Assembly: GCA_049670505.1 (NCBI GenBank)
Contig: JBATTK010000189.1
Location: forward strand, 1 to 48,838
Source: JBATTK01 sp049670505
Lineage (GTDB): Bacteria; Bacteroidota; Bacteroidia; Flavobacteriales; Flavobacteriaceae
DNA length: 48,838 nucleotides
Direction: 5' to 3'
The notes beneath the pieces are model-generated. The model worked only from the letters and a program-made list of their open reading frames with translations. It was not told the origin of the DNA and did not search any database. A program made the translations under genes and the position numbers. Shown in pieces: positions 23,588 through 31,594 of the stretch (position 1 is its first letter; each line of letters begins with the position of its first letter).

Positions 23588-24004
23588 ATGACTGAAATTG
23601 AGAAAACCCTAGAGAACAAGGATGTCCGACCCACGGCAATGCGTATCTTGATTTATAAGTATATGGCCGAAAAGGAAATTGCGGTCGCACTTATCGATAT
23701 TGAGAACGCATTTGCCAAAGCGGACAGGACTACATTATACCGTACCCTAAAAACTTTCGAGGAAAACGGTATTGTGCATCAAATAGATGATGGCACGGGA
23801 ATTTCAAAATTTGCACTTTGCGAGGCAGGCTGTAATTGTGAGATAGAACAAGATTTACACCTGCATTTTCATTGTAGCAACTGCAATGAGACGGTCTGTC
23901 TAACCGAGCATAAAATTCCACATATCAACCTTCCTGACGGTTACGTTGCGGAGGATGCAAACTTGGTTTTGAAAGGAATCTGTGATAAATGCAGCGGGCA
24001 ATAA
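23588..24004 (+). CDS. Fur-family metal-dependent repressor
   Basis: A 138-residue Fur/Zur-type regulator. The N-terminal winged helix includes RPTAMRILIYKYM and RTTLYRTLKTFEENGIVHQI, a typical Fur recognition helix. The C-terminal dimer domain has DLHLHFHCSNCNETVC and GICDKCSG, two CxxC pairs for structural zinc and His-rich sensing residues. Lying inside the czc operon, it most likely represses that operon through the palindrome at 17529-17543 and responds to the exported ion. It might activate export instead, as the classical Zur logic (repression with metal) would be counterproductive. The stop lies 41 bp before the ATPase start used here. Confidence 0.9.
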   Translation: MTEIEKTLENKDVRPTAMRILIYKYMAEKEIAVALIDIENAFAKADRTTLYRTLKTFEENGIVHQIDDGTGISKFALCEAGCNCEIEQDLHLHFHCSNCNETVCLTEHKIPHINLPDGYVAEDANLVLKGICDKCSGQ

Positions 24005-24045
24005 ATGCACTTCTGTTGCATCAAACAAATTTGGAAATTGCACTT

Positions 24046-26013
24046 ATGAAAAAGAAAAAAGTAAACTTACGGGATATCGATACGCAAAAACATTCTGGAG
24101 AACACAGTCACGATGATGGCCATAGCCATAGTAGCCCTGAACAGCTATTAAGTTTTAGAACCTATCTGCCTGCTATTTTCAGTTTTGTGATGCTGATAGC
24201 GGGAATTGCTATCGATTATTTCGATGCTTTCCCATTTTTTAAAGGTTGGATTCGTATTGTTTGGTACACGGTCGCCTATATACCGGTGGGATTCCCCGTC
24301 ATAAAGGAAGGATGGAACAGTATCAAGAACGGCGACTTCTTTACGGAATTTTTATTGATGTCCATTGCGACCTTGGGGGCATTTGCCATAGGCGAATATC
24401 CCGAGGGTGTTGCGGTAATGCTATTCTATGCCGTAGGCGAACTTTTTCAGAATGCTGCGGTCAACCGTGCTAAAGGAAACATCAAGGCTTTGCTGGATGT
24501 ACGCCCCAATGAAGCACTTGTCTTTCGTGACGGCGACTTTGTTTCCGTCAATCCGGAAACCGTTGCCATTGGCGAGAAGATTCAGGTACGTGTGGGAGAG
24601 AAAGTACCGCTTGATGGTATTCTACTTTCTGAAAAAGGTTCGTTTAATACAGCGGCCTTGACCGGAGAAAGCAAACCGGATACCATTGCAAAGGATGAAA
24701 AGGTCTTTGCCGGTAGCATCAACCTCGATGGTGTCATCCAAGTGGAGACGACCAAGGAATTCAAGGACAGTTCCATAGCACGGATTTTGGATATGGTTCA
24801 GAATGCCACAGCACGTAAATCGAAAACGGAGCTATTTATCAGAAAATTTGCACGGATTTATACGCCTATCGTTGTTTTCCTAGCTATCGGTCTGACATTC
24901 TTGCCCTACTTTTTTGTTGATGATTATGTATTTCGAGATTGGCTGTATAGAGCATTGATATTTCTCGTGATTTCATGTCCCTGTGCATTGGTCATTTCGA
25001 TTCCATTGGGTTATTTCGGTGGTCTTGGTGCGGCATCTCGAAACGGGATTCTGTTCAAAGGTGCATCTTTCCTCGATGCAATGACCAAGGTAAATACCGT
25101 AGTAATGGACAAGACAGGAACTGTAACCAAGGGGGTCTTTAAAATCAAGGAAGTGGTAAACAGCTCGTCATTTACCGAAGCTGAATTTATGCAATACCTA
25201 ATGGCGATGGAAGAACAATCCACCCATCCTATCGCAAAGGCAATTCTAGAATATAAAGCAGAAGATGCCGATTTTGAAGCGACCGAAGTTTCAGAAGTTG
25301 CCGGAAAAGGATTGAAAGGAACGGTTGACGGGAAAACCATTTTAGTGGGGAATAAGGCATTGATGACTTCCAATGGCATTGATGTCCCTTCTGAAACCGA
25401 AAGCATTGTTGAGTCTATCGTCATGGTTGCCATTGATGGGGAATTTGCTGGCTACGTTACGATTGCCGATGAACTAAAGGAAGACGCGCATCAGGCCATA
25501 AAGCAAATTAGGGAATCTGGAATTTCCAAAGTCATTATGCTTTCAGGTGATAAGGATTCAATTACCCAACAAGTTGCCAAAGAGTTAGGTGTCGATTGGG
25601 CTAAGGGTGGATTACTTCCAGAAGATAAACTTAATGAAGTAGAAAAACTCAAAGCACAACCAGATACGAAGGTTGCCTTTATTGGCGATGGTATTAATGA
25701 TGCTCCCGTTTTAGCGGCTAGTGATGTAGGTATTGCAATGGGAGGTCTTGGCAGCGATGTCGCAATCGAGACTGCTGATGTCATCATCCAGAATGACCAG
25801 CCTAGTAAAATTGCGCGTGCTATTCAGATAGGTCGCTCAACTAGAAATATCGTTTGGCAAAATATTGCCTTGGCTTTTGGAGTAAAGATTATTGTGCTCA
25901 TTTTGGGTGCTGGCGGTCTTGCAACAATGTGGGAAGCTGTCTTTGCTGATGTAGGCGTGGCATTGTTAGCGATATTGAATGCTGTACGGTTGCAGAAAAT
26001 GAAGTGGAGGTAA
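24046..26013 (+). CDS. P1B-type ATPase exporting divalent heavy metals (ZntA/CadA type)
   Basis: I place the start at ATG 24046 (655 residues) because the reading upstream to 23989 overlaps the Fur gene and adds a non-conserved tail. The N-terminus lacks an HMA domain and instead has a His-rich HSGEHSHDDGHSHSS. Key P-type motifs are TGES in the actuator domain, SCPCAL (CPC at 311-313), D355-KTGT (phosphorylated Asp), STHPIAKA (HP motif), and GDGINDAP. The last helices carry ADVGVALLAILNAVRL, with the DxG of the Zn/Cd/Pb group (P1B-2). It pumps metal from cytoplasm to periplasm, where CzcCBA can export it. It is the last gene of the plus-strand operon and converges with acr3. Confidence 0.93.
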   Translation: MKKKKVNLRDIDTQKHSGEHSHDDGHSHSSPEQLLSFRTYLPAIFSFVMLIAGIAIDYFDAFPFFKGWIRIVWYTVAYIPVGFPVIKEGWNSIKNGDFFTEFLLMSIATLGAFAIGEYPEGVAVMLFYAVGELFQNAAVNRAKGNIKALLDVRPNEALVFRDGDFVSVNPETVAIGEKIQVRVGEKVPLDGILLSEKGSFNTAALTGESKPDTIAKDEKVFAGSINLDGVIQVETTKEFKDSSIARILDMVQNATARKSKTELFIRKFARIYTPIVVFLAIGLTFLPYFFVDDYVFRDWLYRALIFLVISCPCALVISIPLGYFGGLGAASRNGILFKGASFLDAMTKVNTVVMDKTGTVTKGVFKIKEVVNSSSFTEAEFMQYLMAMEEQSTHPIAKAILEYKAEDADFEATEVSEVAGKGLKGTVDGKTILVGNKALMTSNGIDVPSETESIVESIVMVAIDGEFAGYVTIADELKEDAHQAIKQIRESGISKVIMLSGDKDSITQQVAKELGVDWAKGGLLPEDKLNEVEKLKAQPDTKVAFIGDGINDAPVLAASDVGIAMGGLGSDVAIETADVIIQNDQPSKIARAIQIGRSTRNIVWQNIALAFGVKIIVLILGAGGLATMWEAVFADVGVALLAILNAVRLQKMKWR

Positions 26014-26071
26014 AATAACGTTACAAATTGTGTTGAGCCTTGTCCTTTCTACTCCTTGCAAAATTCTAATG

Positions 26072-27124
26072 TCAAACGGTTTGTGGTCTATAATATTTTT
26101 TGCGTAGCCAAAATGCGACTCGGACCAAAAGTATCAGTGCGGGGACTTCCACCAACGGCCCGATTACCCCGGCAAATGCTTGACCGGAATTAAGGCCGAA
26201 TACCGCAATGGCAACGGCAATCGCCAATTCAAAATTATTGCCTGCTGCTGTAAATGCAACTGAAGCGGTCTTATCGTATTCTGCGCCCATTGCTTTGGTA
26301 AAGAAAAATCCAATGAGGAACATTAAGCTAAAATAGATAAGTAGAGGAACTGCGATAATCAATACGTCCATTGGAATTTCTACAATCAATTCCCCTTTGA
26401 GTGAGAACATCACAACGATGGTAAATAACAAGGCTATCAGTGTCATTGGTGAAATGGTGGGAATAAATTTATTGGCGTACCATTCCTCTCCCTTTAGTTT
26501 CACTAAAATCAATCTGCTCAAGATTCCCATCACGAACGGAATACCCAAATAAATAGCTACACTTTCTGCAATCGTTCCGATTGAAATATCTACAATAGCA
26601 CCTTCGAATCCGAAATATGGTGGAAGAACGGTTATAAAAATCCATGCATAAAAACTGTAGGCAAAGACCTGAAAAATACTGTTTAATGCAACTAAACCTG
26701 CTCCATATTCGCTACTTCCTTCTGCCAGGTCGTTCCAAACCAAGACCATTGCGATACAACGTGCCAAGCCTATCAAAATGAGTCCGACCATATATTCCGG
26801 ATAGTCCCGTAAAAATGTAATTGCCAATACGAACATCAAAACCGGACCGATAATCCAATTTAGGATAAGTGAAATCGATAGGATTTTTGTATTTCTAAAG
26901 ACTTTTGGTAAGAGTGAGTAGTTAACCTTTGCCAAGGGTGGATACATCATTACGATCAGACCGATTGCAATAGGAATGTTCGTTGTTCCGCTACTAAATG
27001 AATTTATGATGTCCGGAAATGTTGGTATAAAGTACCCAAGACCAACTCCAATTGCCATTGCCACAAATATCCATAAAGTTAGATTTCTGTCCAGAAAGCT
27101 CAATTTCTTTTTACTGTGTGCCAT
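26072..27124 (-). CDS. acr3: Arsenite efflux permease, ACR3 family
   Basis: A 350-residue inner-membrane protein with ten hydrophobic helices. The conserved Cys of ACR3 transporters lies in LARCIAMVLVWN (Cys123). The charged helix NNFELAIAVAIAVFG late in the protein is the family's other signature. It exports arsenite, and possibly antimonite, driven by the proton-motive force. It starts 4 bp after the arsenate-reductase-like gene and is the last gene of the ars operon. The previous plus-strand operon ends 58 bp away, and no clear terminator lies between them. Confidence 0.95.
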   Translation of the reverse strand: MAHSKKKLSFLDRNLTLWIFVAMAIGVGLGYFIPTFPDIINSFSSGTTNIPIAIGLIVMMYPPLAKVNYSLLPKVFRNTKILSISLILNWIIGPVLMFVLAITFLRDYPEYMVGLILIGLARCIAMVLVWNDLAEGSSEYGAGLVALNSIFQVFAYSFYAWIFITVLPPYFGFEGAIVDISIGTIAESVAIYLGIPFVMGILSRLILVKLKGEEWYANKFIPTISPMTLIALLFTIVVMFSLKGELIVEIPMDVLIIAVPLLIYFSLMFLIGFFFTKAMGAEYDKTASVAFTAAGNNFELAIAVAIAVFGLNSGQAFAGVIGPLVEVPALILLVRVAFWLRKKYYRPQTV

Positions 27125-27128
27125 GGTC

Positions 27129-27758
27129 TTATTTTATCTTGGAGAATACATAAGCCATTTCCGTGGCTATCTGCATACTTCTTTCGTTATACTTCTCTTC
27201 TTGTTGCGGTGTATTGTCAAATGCTTTAGGGTCCTCAAAAGTTATAGGGATACGTTTTTCTGCTCCCGGAACAAAGGGACAAGCTTCATTTGCAGAATCG
27301 CAAGTCATGATGGCCGCGAATTCTGATTTCGGATTAAAATCATCATCTAATTTTTTCGAAAAACCAATTACTGGATGTGCATTGTCATAGTACTTGATGC
27401 TGTACACGGGATTTTCATCTTCGGAAAGGGCCTTGACCTTGAATCCTACATTTTCCAAGGCCTTTGCCGCCATCGGAAATAATGCGGTAGCCTCCGTGCC
27501 ACCCGAATAGCAAAAAACGTTCTTGATTTGATAATACGCCGCAGCTGCCTGTGCCCAAACTTGGGACATATGGCTTCTACGGGAATTGTGGGTACAGATA
27601 AAATTAATGCGGATCATATCTTCATTGACCGATTTCGATTGGATAAATTCGATTAGCGGTCTAAGTACTTCCCTTCGTTCTTTGGATATGGTATTGAACT
27701 GGAGCGAACCGAATATATCCATGATCCGCGGATACAAAGTTGTTTTTGTTGGTGTCAT
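27129..27758 (-). CDS. arsC: Arsenate reductase of the low-molecular-weight phosphatase fold
   Basis: The 209-residue protein has the P-loop ICTHNSRRSHMSQVW, a Cx5R active site with Cys55 and Arg61. It also has the CYSGGTEATALFPMAA segment and MTCDSANEACPFVPG, which holds the acidic and Cys residues of ArsC-type enzymes. It reduces arsenate to arsenite so that Acr3 can export it. The normal reductase uses three cysteines; two are present in MTCDSANEAC. About 45 extra N-terminal residues (ERREVLRPLIEFIQSK) extend the usual 130-140. It lies between arsR and acr3. Confidence 0.88.
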   Translation of the reverse strand: MTPTKTTLYPRIMDIFGSLQFNTISKERREVLRPLIEFIQSKSVNEDMIRINFICTHNSRRSHMSQVWAQAAAAYYQIKNVFCYSGGTEATALFPMAAKALENVGFKVKALSEDENPVYSIKYYDNAHPVIGFSKKLDDDFNPKSEFAAIMTCDSANEACPFVPGAEKRIPITFEDPKAFDNTPQQEEKYNERSMQIATEMAYVFSKIK

Positions 27759-27806
27759 ATTTAGTTAATTAATCGTAATAAAGCGATAAAGTGATTCAAA
27801 TTTTTT

Positions 27807-28154
27807 TTAACAGCAATTATCTATTTGGGTAATATCCTGATCCAAGAATTCATTCATTACATTCTTCATCTCTATCCAATTCTCTTTATTTATGCAATAA
27901 CAAACACTTGTGCCCTCAACATTTCCTTTAATCAATCCCAAGTTTTTCAGTTCTTTCAAATGCTGTGAAATAGTAGGCTGTGCTAAACCAATTTCATTCA
28001 CAAGATCACCGCAGTAGCAGGTATCCATCTTAAATAAGCGCTGCAAAATGGCAACCCTTGCAGGATGACCAAAAGCCTTGGCAAAAATGGCGATCTGGTT
28101 CTGCTTGTCGGTAAAGATTTCTGTTTTTGCTAGTCCCACTATTAATTGTTTCAT
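27807..28154 (-). CDS. arsR: ArsR-family repressor of the ars operon
   Basis: A 115-residue winged-helix repressor. The recognition region is LAQPTISQHLKELKNLGLIKG, and the metalloid site is TCYCGDL (Cys46, Cys48), with an extra CC at the C-terminus. The ATG at 28154 follows a promoter-like TAATATTG by only 2 bp. GTG 28139 (Val6, just before GLAKTEIF) would match the N-termini of relatives better, so the true start may be there. It controls itself and the genes downstream (arsC, acr3), with a 48-bp gap to arsC. Confidence 0.92.
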   Translation of the reverse strand: MKQLIVGLAKTEIFTDKQNQIAIFAKAFGHPARVAILQRLFKMDTCYCGDLVNEIGLAQPTISQHLKELKNLGLIKGNVEGTSVCYCINKENWIEMKNVMNEFLDQDITQIDNCC

Positions 28155-28156
28155 TG

Positions 28157-28187
28157 CAATATTACGATATATATGTTATTAGACAAA
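28157..28187 (-). promoter_or_regulatory. Promoter of the ars operon
   Basis: On the minus strand TTTG (28187-28184) and TAATATTG (28164-28157, one mismatch to TAnnTTTG) are spaced by 19 bp, the canonical distance. The intervening ATATATAT is a plausible ArsR site. Transcription would begin at or inside the annotated ATG, supporting the GTG 28139 start. Confidence 0.5.
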
Positions 28188-28222
28188 AAATAGTACCACA
28201 AAATAAAGTCTAATCAACGCCA

Positions 28223-29044
28223 CTATTTGGCAAAGTAGACCGATAATGCATTCTCCTTAAAATTAGTGATATACAGAATATCTCCATCAAACAATACGTC
28301 CGTAGGATAGTTGATATTATCGGTAAGAATTTGTATGAGCGATCCATTTAGGTCGTAAATTAAGACTCGGCCATTTTCTTGATCCGTTACGGCAAGGTAA
28401 TTTTCATTTATAGCAAGACCGGATGCCACATTGAGATTGTCCAGCTCCCCAATGGCATTTAATGCTTTACCACCGAAATCAAATACATGCACACGGCTAT
28501 TATAGGCATCGGCGATGTAAATTTTGTCATTGGAAATCTTTACATCGGTAGGATAGTATAATTGTTCCTTATCATGCCCCTCTTTTCCTAGATAGGTTAC
28601 CTTTTTACCGATTTGCAGTATAATCCTATGGTTATAGAAATCTGCTATAGCAACGGTATCCCCATTCACGGCAAGTCCGGCCGGTGCCTTCGGCTTGGCA
28701 AGCAGTTCCAAAGGTTTCTGATCGCCATTTTCATAAATCCATATGGTGTCGGTCAGAAACTCTGGAATGTAGAGTTTGCCCTCATCAAAATCAATGTTCA
28801 TCGGTCGTTTTATTCCCGTAATCGAATCGAGAACCTTACCATCTACATCTATTTTTAGCAACCTTAAGTTCTCAGGATCCGAAAACCAGATAGCATCTCC
28901 GATTTTCACCAGGGCCAAGGGACGGGATTTTTTGGGAAGTTCGATTTTGTTTTCAAAAATCCATTCCTGCCTATCCTTTTTTTCAGGATTCTTACAGTTG
29001 ACCAAGACCACCAAAAGAAAGAGAATGAAGTGCCATCTATTCAT
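28223..29044 (-). CDS. NHL-repeat beta-propeller lipoprotein
   Basis: A 273-residue exported protein with signal MNRWHFILFLLVVLVNC and a probable lipidated Cys17, though the Asn before it is atypical for a lipobox. Repeats of about 45 residues follow, with the NHL-like pattern YPTDVKISNDKIYIADAYNSRVHVFD, AGLAVNGDTVAIADFYNHRI and ASGLAINENYLAVTDQENGRV. A six-bladed propeller is likely. Its start overlaps the stop of the upstream HMA gene by 8 bp, so the two are translationally coupled. It may bind the partner or measure metal in the periplasm. The function is unknown. Confidence 0.8.
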   Translation of the reverse strand: MNRWHFILFLLVVLVNCKNPEKKDRQEWIFENKIELPKKSRPLALVKIGDAIWFSDPENLRLLKIDVDGKVLDSITGIKRPMNIDFDEGKLYIPEFLTDTIWIYENGDQKPLELLAKPKAPAGLAVNGDTVAIADFYNHRIILQIGKKVTYLGKEGHDKEQLYYPTDVKISNDKIYIADAYNSRVHVFDFGGKALNAIGELDNLNVASGLAINENYLAVTDQENGRVLIYDLNGSLIQILTDNINYPTDVLFDGDILYITNFKENALSVYFAK

Positions 29045-29348
29045 CGTCGACCTGTGTTATTATTCGGGGAGTAAAGCCCGCATCCTTTATATTTTTACGT
29101 ATTAGATCTTCATCGATACCTTTACCCTCAGATATACTGAGCAGCACAAAAGCGTTTTCCACATCGATTTTAATGTCTTTAATATTCTCAACATCTTTCA
29201 AGTTCTTTTCCAGACCATAGGCGCAGAAGGGGCAGGAAAGGCCATCGACCTCTATTTTTACTTTGCCCTTTAGTTCGGTCTTGCTATCCTGTGAATGTAA
29301 CATAAGTGTCGTAAGTCCTATTACCATTATAATTACCAACTTTTTCAT
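29037..29348 (-). CDS. Exported heavy-metal-associated (HMA) domain protein
   Basis: The 103-residue protein has a signal peptide (MKKLVIIMVIGLTTLMLHSQ) and then one ferredoxin-like HMA domain with VDGLSCPFCAYGLEK, a CxxC metal site. It is a periplasmic soft-metal binder like MerP. It is encoded between an outer-membrane protein gene (11 bp upstream on the transcript) and the NHL lipoprotein, with which it overlaps by 8 bp. It likely passes Hg2+ or Cu+ along the MerT-like and MerTP permeases nearby. Confidence 0.88.
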   Translation of the reverse strand: MKKLVIIMVIGLTTLMLHSQDSKTELKGKVKIEVDGLSCPFCAYGLEKNLKDVENIKDIKIDVENAFVLLSISEGKGIDEDLIRKNIKDAGFTPRIITQVDDE

Positions 29349-29358
29349 ACTTGCTTTT

Positions 29359-30144
29359 TTAGAAAATTAATATTCGTGTACCGATCCTTAAAATAAAGTT
29401 TGTTCGTTGACCAATGGGTGCCGAATCATCCAAAGGTATCTGTATCCCTGATTCAATGAGTACTTTCCTTCCTGCAATATATTGAATCCCAGGGGAGAGG
29501 AACAGGTTGTTGCCAACTTCAAGAACATAGTTGCCGTTGAGTTCCAAAAAAAGGTTCAGCTGATTTGGGGGATAGTTTTGGGGCAATAACGGAACCCCAA
29601 ATGCGATATTATAGACAAGGTTATCGGGTAGACCATCACTTGTGATATTATACCCAATTTCCCCGTAAAGACCATATTTTGTGGTTACATACCCGTTTAC
29701 CAAACTGAATGTAGTTTGGTAAGCGCCCGTACCCAAGGCAGGTGCCTTGGAAGAATTTCCAGTAGGGAAGGTTTCCGTAAGTTTAATGAGCCCTCTAAGG
29801 GTCTTTGCCTTGCCATCCTTCTTATAAATCTGGTACTTGGCAAAGACCTTTAAATCCCCGATACCCGAACGAGTATCCAATCCATCGGGGGAAATGGACA
29901 CGAACGGGACGTTGGCCCCTACCTGCCAATTCGCGGTAATATTAAACGGGAACACCACGGGCTGGATATAGGCATTGGCATTCTCTTTCGACACAATGTT
30001 GCCAAAAGTCCGCAGACCCCTTCCTTCCAAACCCAGCATGATTGGAGTATCCGTAAATATGGGCGGCCCCTGTGCGGAAGCGTTGATGGGTACTACCAAC
30101 AAGGCCATCAGATTAAGCTTGATTATCGTCTTAATTAGTGTCAT
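29359..30144 (-). CDS. Outer-membrane beta-barrel protein of unknown substrate
   Basis: I choose ATG 30144, giving 261 residues. It overlaps the stop of the preceding MerT-like gene as ATGA and immediately provides a signal peptide (MTLIKTIIKLNLMALLVVP...ASAQ). The longer reading to 30198 would lie inside that gene and spoil the signal. The mature protein consists of alternating amphipathic strands (GIGDLKVFAKYQIY, YGLYGEIGYNIT, LNLFLELNGNYVLEVG) and ends ILRIGTRILIF with a terminal Phe, a barrel-assembly signal. It resembles uncharacterised transporter-type porins near metal genes. Confidence 0.75.
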   Translation of the reverse strand: MTLIKTIIKLNLMALLVVPINASAQGPPIFTDTPIMLGLEGRGLRTFGNIVSKENANAYIQPVVFPFNITANWQVGANVPFVSISPDGLDTRSGIGDLKVFAKYQIYKKDGKAKTLRGLIKLTETFPTGNSSKAPALGTGAYQTTFSLVNGYVTTKYGLYGEIGYNITSDGLPDNLVYNIAFGVPLLPQNYPPNQLNLFLELNGNYVLEVGNNLFLSPGIQYIAGRKVLIESGIQIPLDDSAPIGQRTNFILRIGTRILIF

Positions 30145-30476
30145 ACTGTTATATAGTTTATTGCAAAAGTTACTAGCACAAATACGGTCACTATCCAAAG
30201 TCTTAGCTTTGACTTGGAGAACCGATTCTTTTCGAAGGTACAGCTGCTACACGATAGCGTATTTTTTTTTTGATAGTATTCCCAGTAAAAACTATAGGCC
30301 AAGGATAGGAACGCCAGACCAAACAGATAAGGCCTGAGCGGATATACCCATGCAAGGTAACTTGTGCCGCTACTTATGGCCGCAATTGCACCGTTCCAAC
30401 AACACACCTTAGGTGCCAAAAAAGTAAGCAAGGACGTTCCTGTAGCAATGGAATCCTGAAATTGTATTCCTTTCAT
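30141..30476 (-). CDS. MerT-like mercuric transport membrane protein
   Basis: The start at ATG 30476 gives 111 residues; the frame upstream to 30551 overlaps the previous gene. TM1 holds the paired cysteines of MerT (APKVCCWNGA, Cys25-Cys26). A second pair follows in the cytoplasmic loop (LSCSSC, 76-79), and a third helix follows. It would bring Hg2+ into the cytoplasm for reduction. It is followed, with ATGA overlap, by the barrel gene and preceded by a thioredoxin-like gene 11 bp upstream. A second MerT-type protein (MerTP, 32942-33556) is encoded nearby, so two importers exist. Confidence 0.75.
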   Translation of the reverse strand: MKGIQFQDSIATGTSLLTFLAPKVCCWNGAIAAISSGTSYLAWVYPLRPYLFGLAFLSLAYSFYWEYYQKKNTLSCSSCTFEKNRFSKSKLRLWIVTVFVLVTFAINYITV

Positions 30477-30487
30477 TCGTTCAGCCT

Positions 30488-30757
30488 TTAGGGTTGGCCG
30501 ATTCCGGCAGCAATTAATTTTTCCTTCGAAATAGGGGATGCAATACAACAATCCAATAATTTGCCATCAACGGCCACAGCCGGTATTTTATGTATGCCGT
30601 ACTCGTTTATTTTGGAAAGACAGGTCTTGTCATCGCATTGCTTTACCAAATCATATATGGTTACTTCACACTGATCACAGGCCAGTTCCTTGATCATTTG
30701 AACTACTGGGTCACAGACCGGGCAATTAGTGCTAAAAATTTCTACTTGACGATTCAT
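30488..30757 (-). CDS. Thioredoxin/glutaredoxin-like small protein
   Basis: An 89-residue protein of thioredoxin fold with active-site CPVC near the N-terminus (IFSTNCPVCDPVV). A cis-Pro region (HKIPAVAVDGKLLDCC) sits where expected. Additional Cys residues (ELACDQCEV, KQCDDKTCLSK) make it unusually Cys-rich, perhaps for holding Hg or Cu. It has no signal peptide, so it is cytoplasmic. It is the first gene of the MerT-like/barrel/HMA/NHL operon and lies 11 bp before the MerT-like gene. Confidence 0.8.
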   Translation of the reverse strand: MNRQVEIFSTNCPVCDPVVQMIKELACDQCEVTIYDLVKQCDDKTCLSKINEYGIHKIPAVAVDGKLLDCCIASPISKEKLIAAGIGQP

Positions 30758-30847
30758 TTCCTTCCTATTTAATATTTATAAATCCTTTTTGTCATTCAAT
30801 AAAACAACGAAACGAAGGTATGATGGGGAGTGGGGTGGTCTCCAAAT

Positions 30848-30879
30848 AAAAAAAAAAAAAAGCTTGCCGATCGGCAAGC
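30848..30879 (-). terminator. Strong intrinsic terminator after the CsoR-like gene
   Basis: GCTTGCCGATCGGCAAGC (30862-30879) is a perfect 18-bp palindrome. On the minus strand it is followed by 14 T residues (complement of 30848-30861). It lies 54 bp beyond the stop of the CsoR-like gene, isolating it from the downstream thioredoxin-like operon. Confidence 0.93.
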
Positions 30880-30933
30880 CTATAAATTATTATGATTGAG
30901 TGGTAAGATTTTTGCTAAAAAGAATAGTGCCGA

Positions 30934-31302
30934 TTAATCATCGGCAGCGTTGCTTTCTTCGATGCCTTTTCTAAGTACGTCGATTTCCTTCATCTGTTGG
31001 GTAAGGGTATCCAGTTCCAGATTTGGGAATTGTTTTCGAATGAATTCAATACGGTCTTCATTACCGCAATTTCCCGGACAGGCATCAACGGTCTCGGATA
31101 TTTTGATGGCCAATGCTTTTCGGTAGGTTTCGTCCAGTAAAAGGAAGTGCGCTTTATCCAGTCCTTTCTGCGCTGCTTTAAATTGAATCAATATTTTTTC
31201 GGGGTCTGTATCCTCATCCAGCATTTTTATGAGTCCGTTTACTTGACCATTGATGCTCTGAAGCCTTGTTTTTATGTCCTTGCTTAAATCTCGTGGTATC
31301 AT
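30934..31302 (-). CDS. CsoR/RcnR-family (DUF156) metal-responsive repressor, variant ligands
   Basis: The start at ATG 31302 gives 122 residues (MIPRDLSKDIKTR). RLQSINGQVNGLIKMLDEDTDP and FLLLDETYRKAL match the CsoR core. The canonical ligands are missing: the first Cys is replaced around DTDPEKIL, and the His-x3-Cys pair is replaced in LLLDETYRKAL. Instead a CPGNC motif follows (about residue 87). It probably binds metal at this new place or senses another ligand such as a sulfane-sulfur species. A strong terminator follows. The upstream GDCCVxC gene lies 65 bp away. The family is certain; the effector is unknown. Confidence 0.85.
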   Translation of the reverse strand: MIPRDLSKDIKTRLQSINGQVNGLIKMLDEDTDPEKILIQFKAAQKGLDKAHFLLLDETYRKALAIKISETVDACPGNCGNEDRIEFIRKQFPNLELDTLTQQMKEIDVLRKGIEESNAADD

Positions 31303-31367
31303 CAGTTCTAAATTTTGGCAATATATCACTGTCTTGGGAGTAGTCTGCAAATTTATCCTGAAATTAT

Positions 31368-31574
31368 TTAGCAACAACTAGAGCCTTCCTGAATAGGTGG
31401 GCAGGCCACCGTACCATAGGAACAATAGACACAGCAATCGCCTTCTTTTGGTTTTAGCAGCATTTTGCAATTCTTGCATTCGTAGAAAAACTGGCACGCC
31501 GTAGTGGGCATCTCCTCTTCTGCTTTATGTCCACATTCGGGACAGGTAATTGTCGATATTAATTGTACTTCCAT
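31368..31574 (-). CDS. GDCCVxC-domain small Cys-rich protein
   Basis: The 68-residue protein has TCPECGHK (zinc-ribbon-like), FYECKNC, and GDCCVYCSYGTVACPPIQ, the signature of the GDCCVxC family, some members of which are selenoproteins. It ends in SSCC. No signal peptide is seen. Such proteins accompany MerA-like or other metal detoxification genes and probably chaperone Hg2+ or selenium species. It follows the MerA-like gene by 20 bp and is the last Cys-rich member before the CsoR-like gene. Confidence 0.88.
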   Translation of the reverse strand: MEVQLISTITCPECGHKAEEEMPTTACQFFYECKNCKMLLKPKEGDCCVYCSYGTVACPPIQEGSSCC

Positions 31575-31594
31575 AATTTTTTTTGGTATTTTAC

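Noticed and set aside
23989..24045. N-terminal extension of the metal ATPase
   Set aside because: It overlaps the Fur gene and adds a non-conserved tail before MKKKKVNLRD.
29359..30198. Longer start of the outer-membrane protein (30198)
   Set aside because: It would place 18 residues before the signal peptide and lie inside the preceding gene. The ATG at 30144 gives a proper signal and an ATGA overlap.
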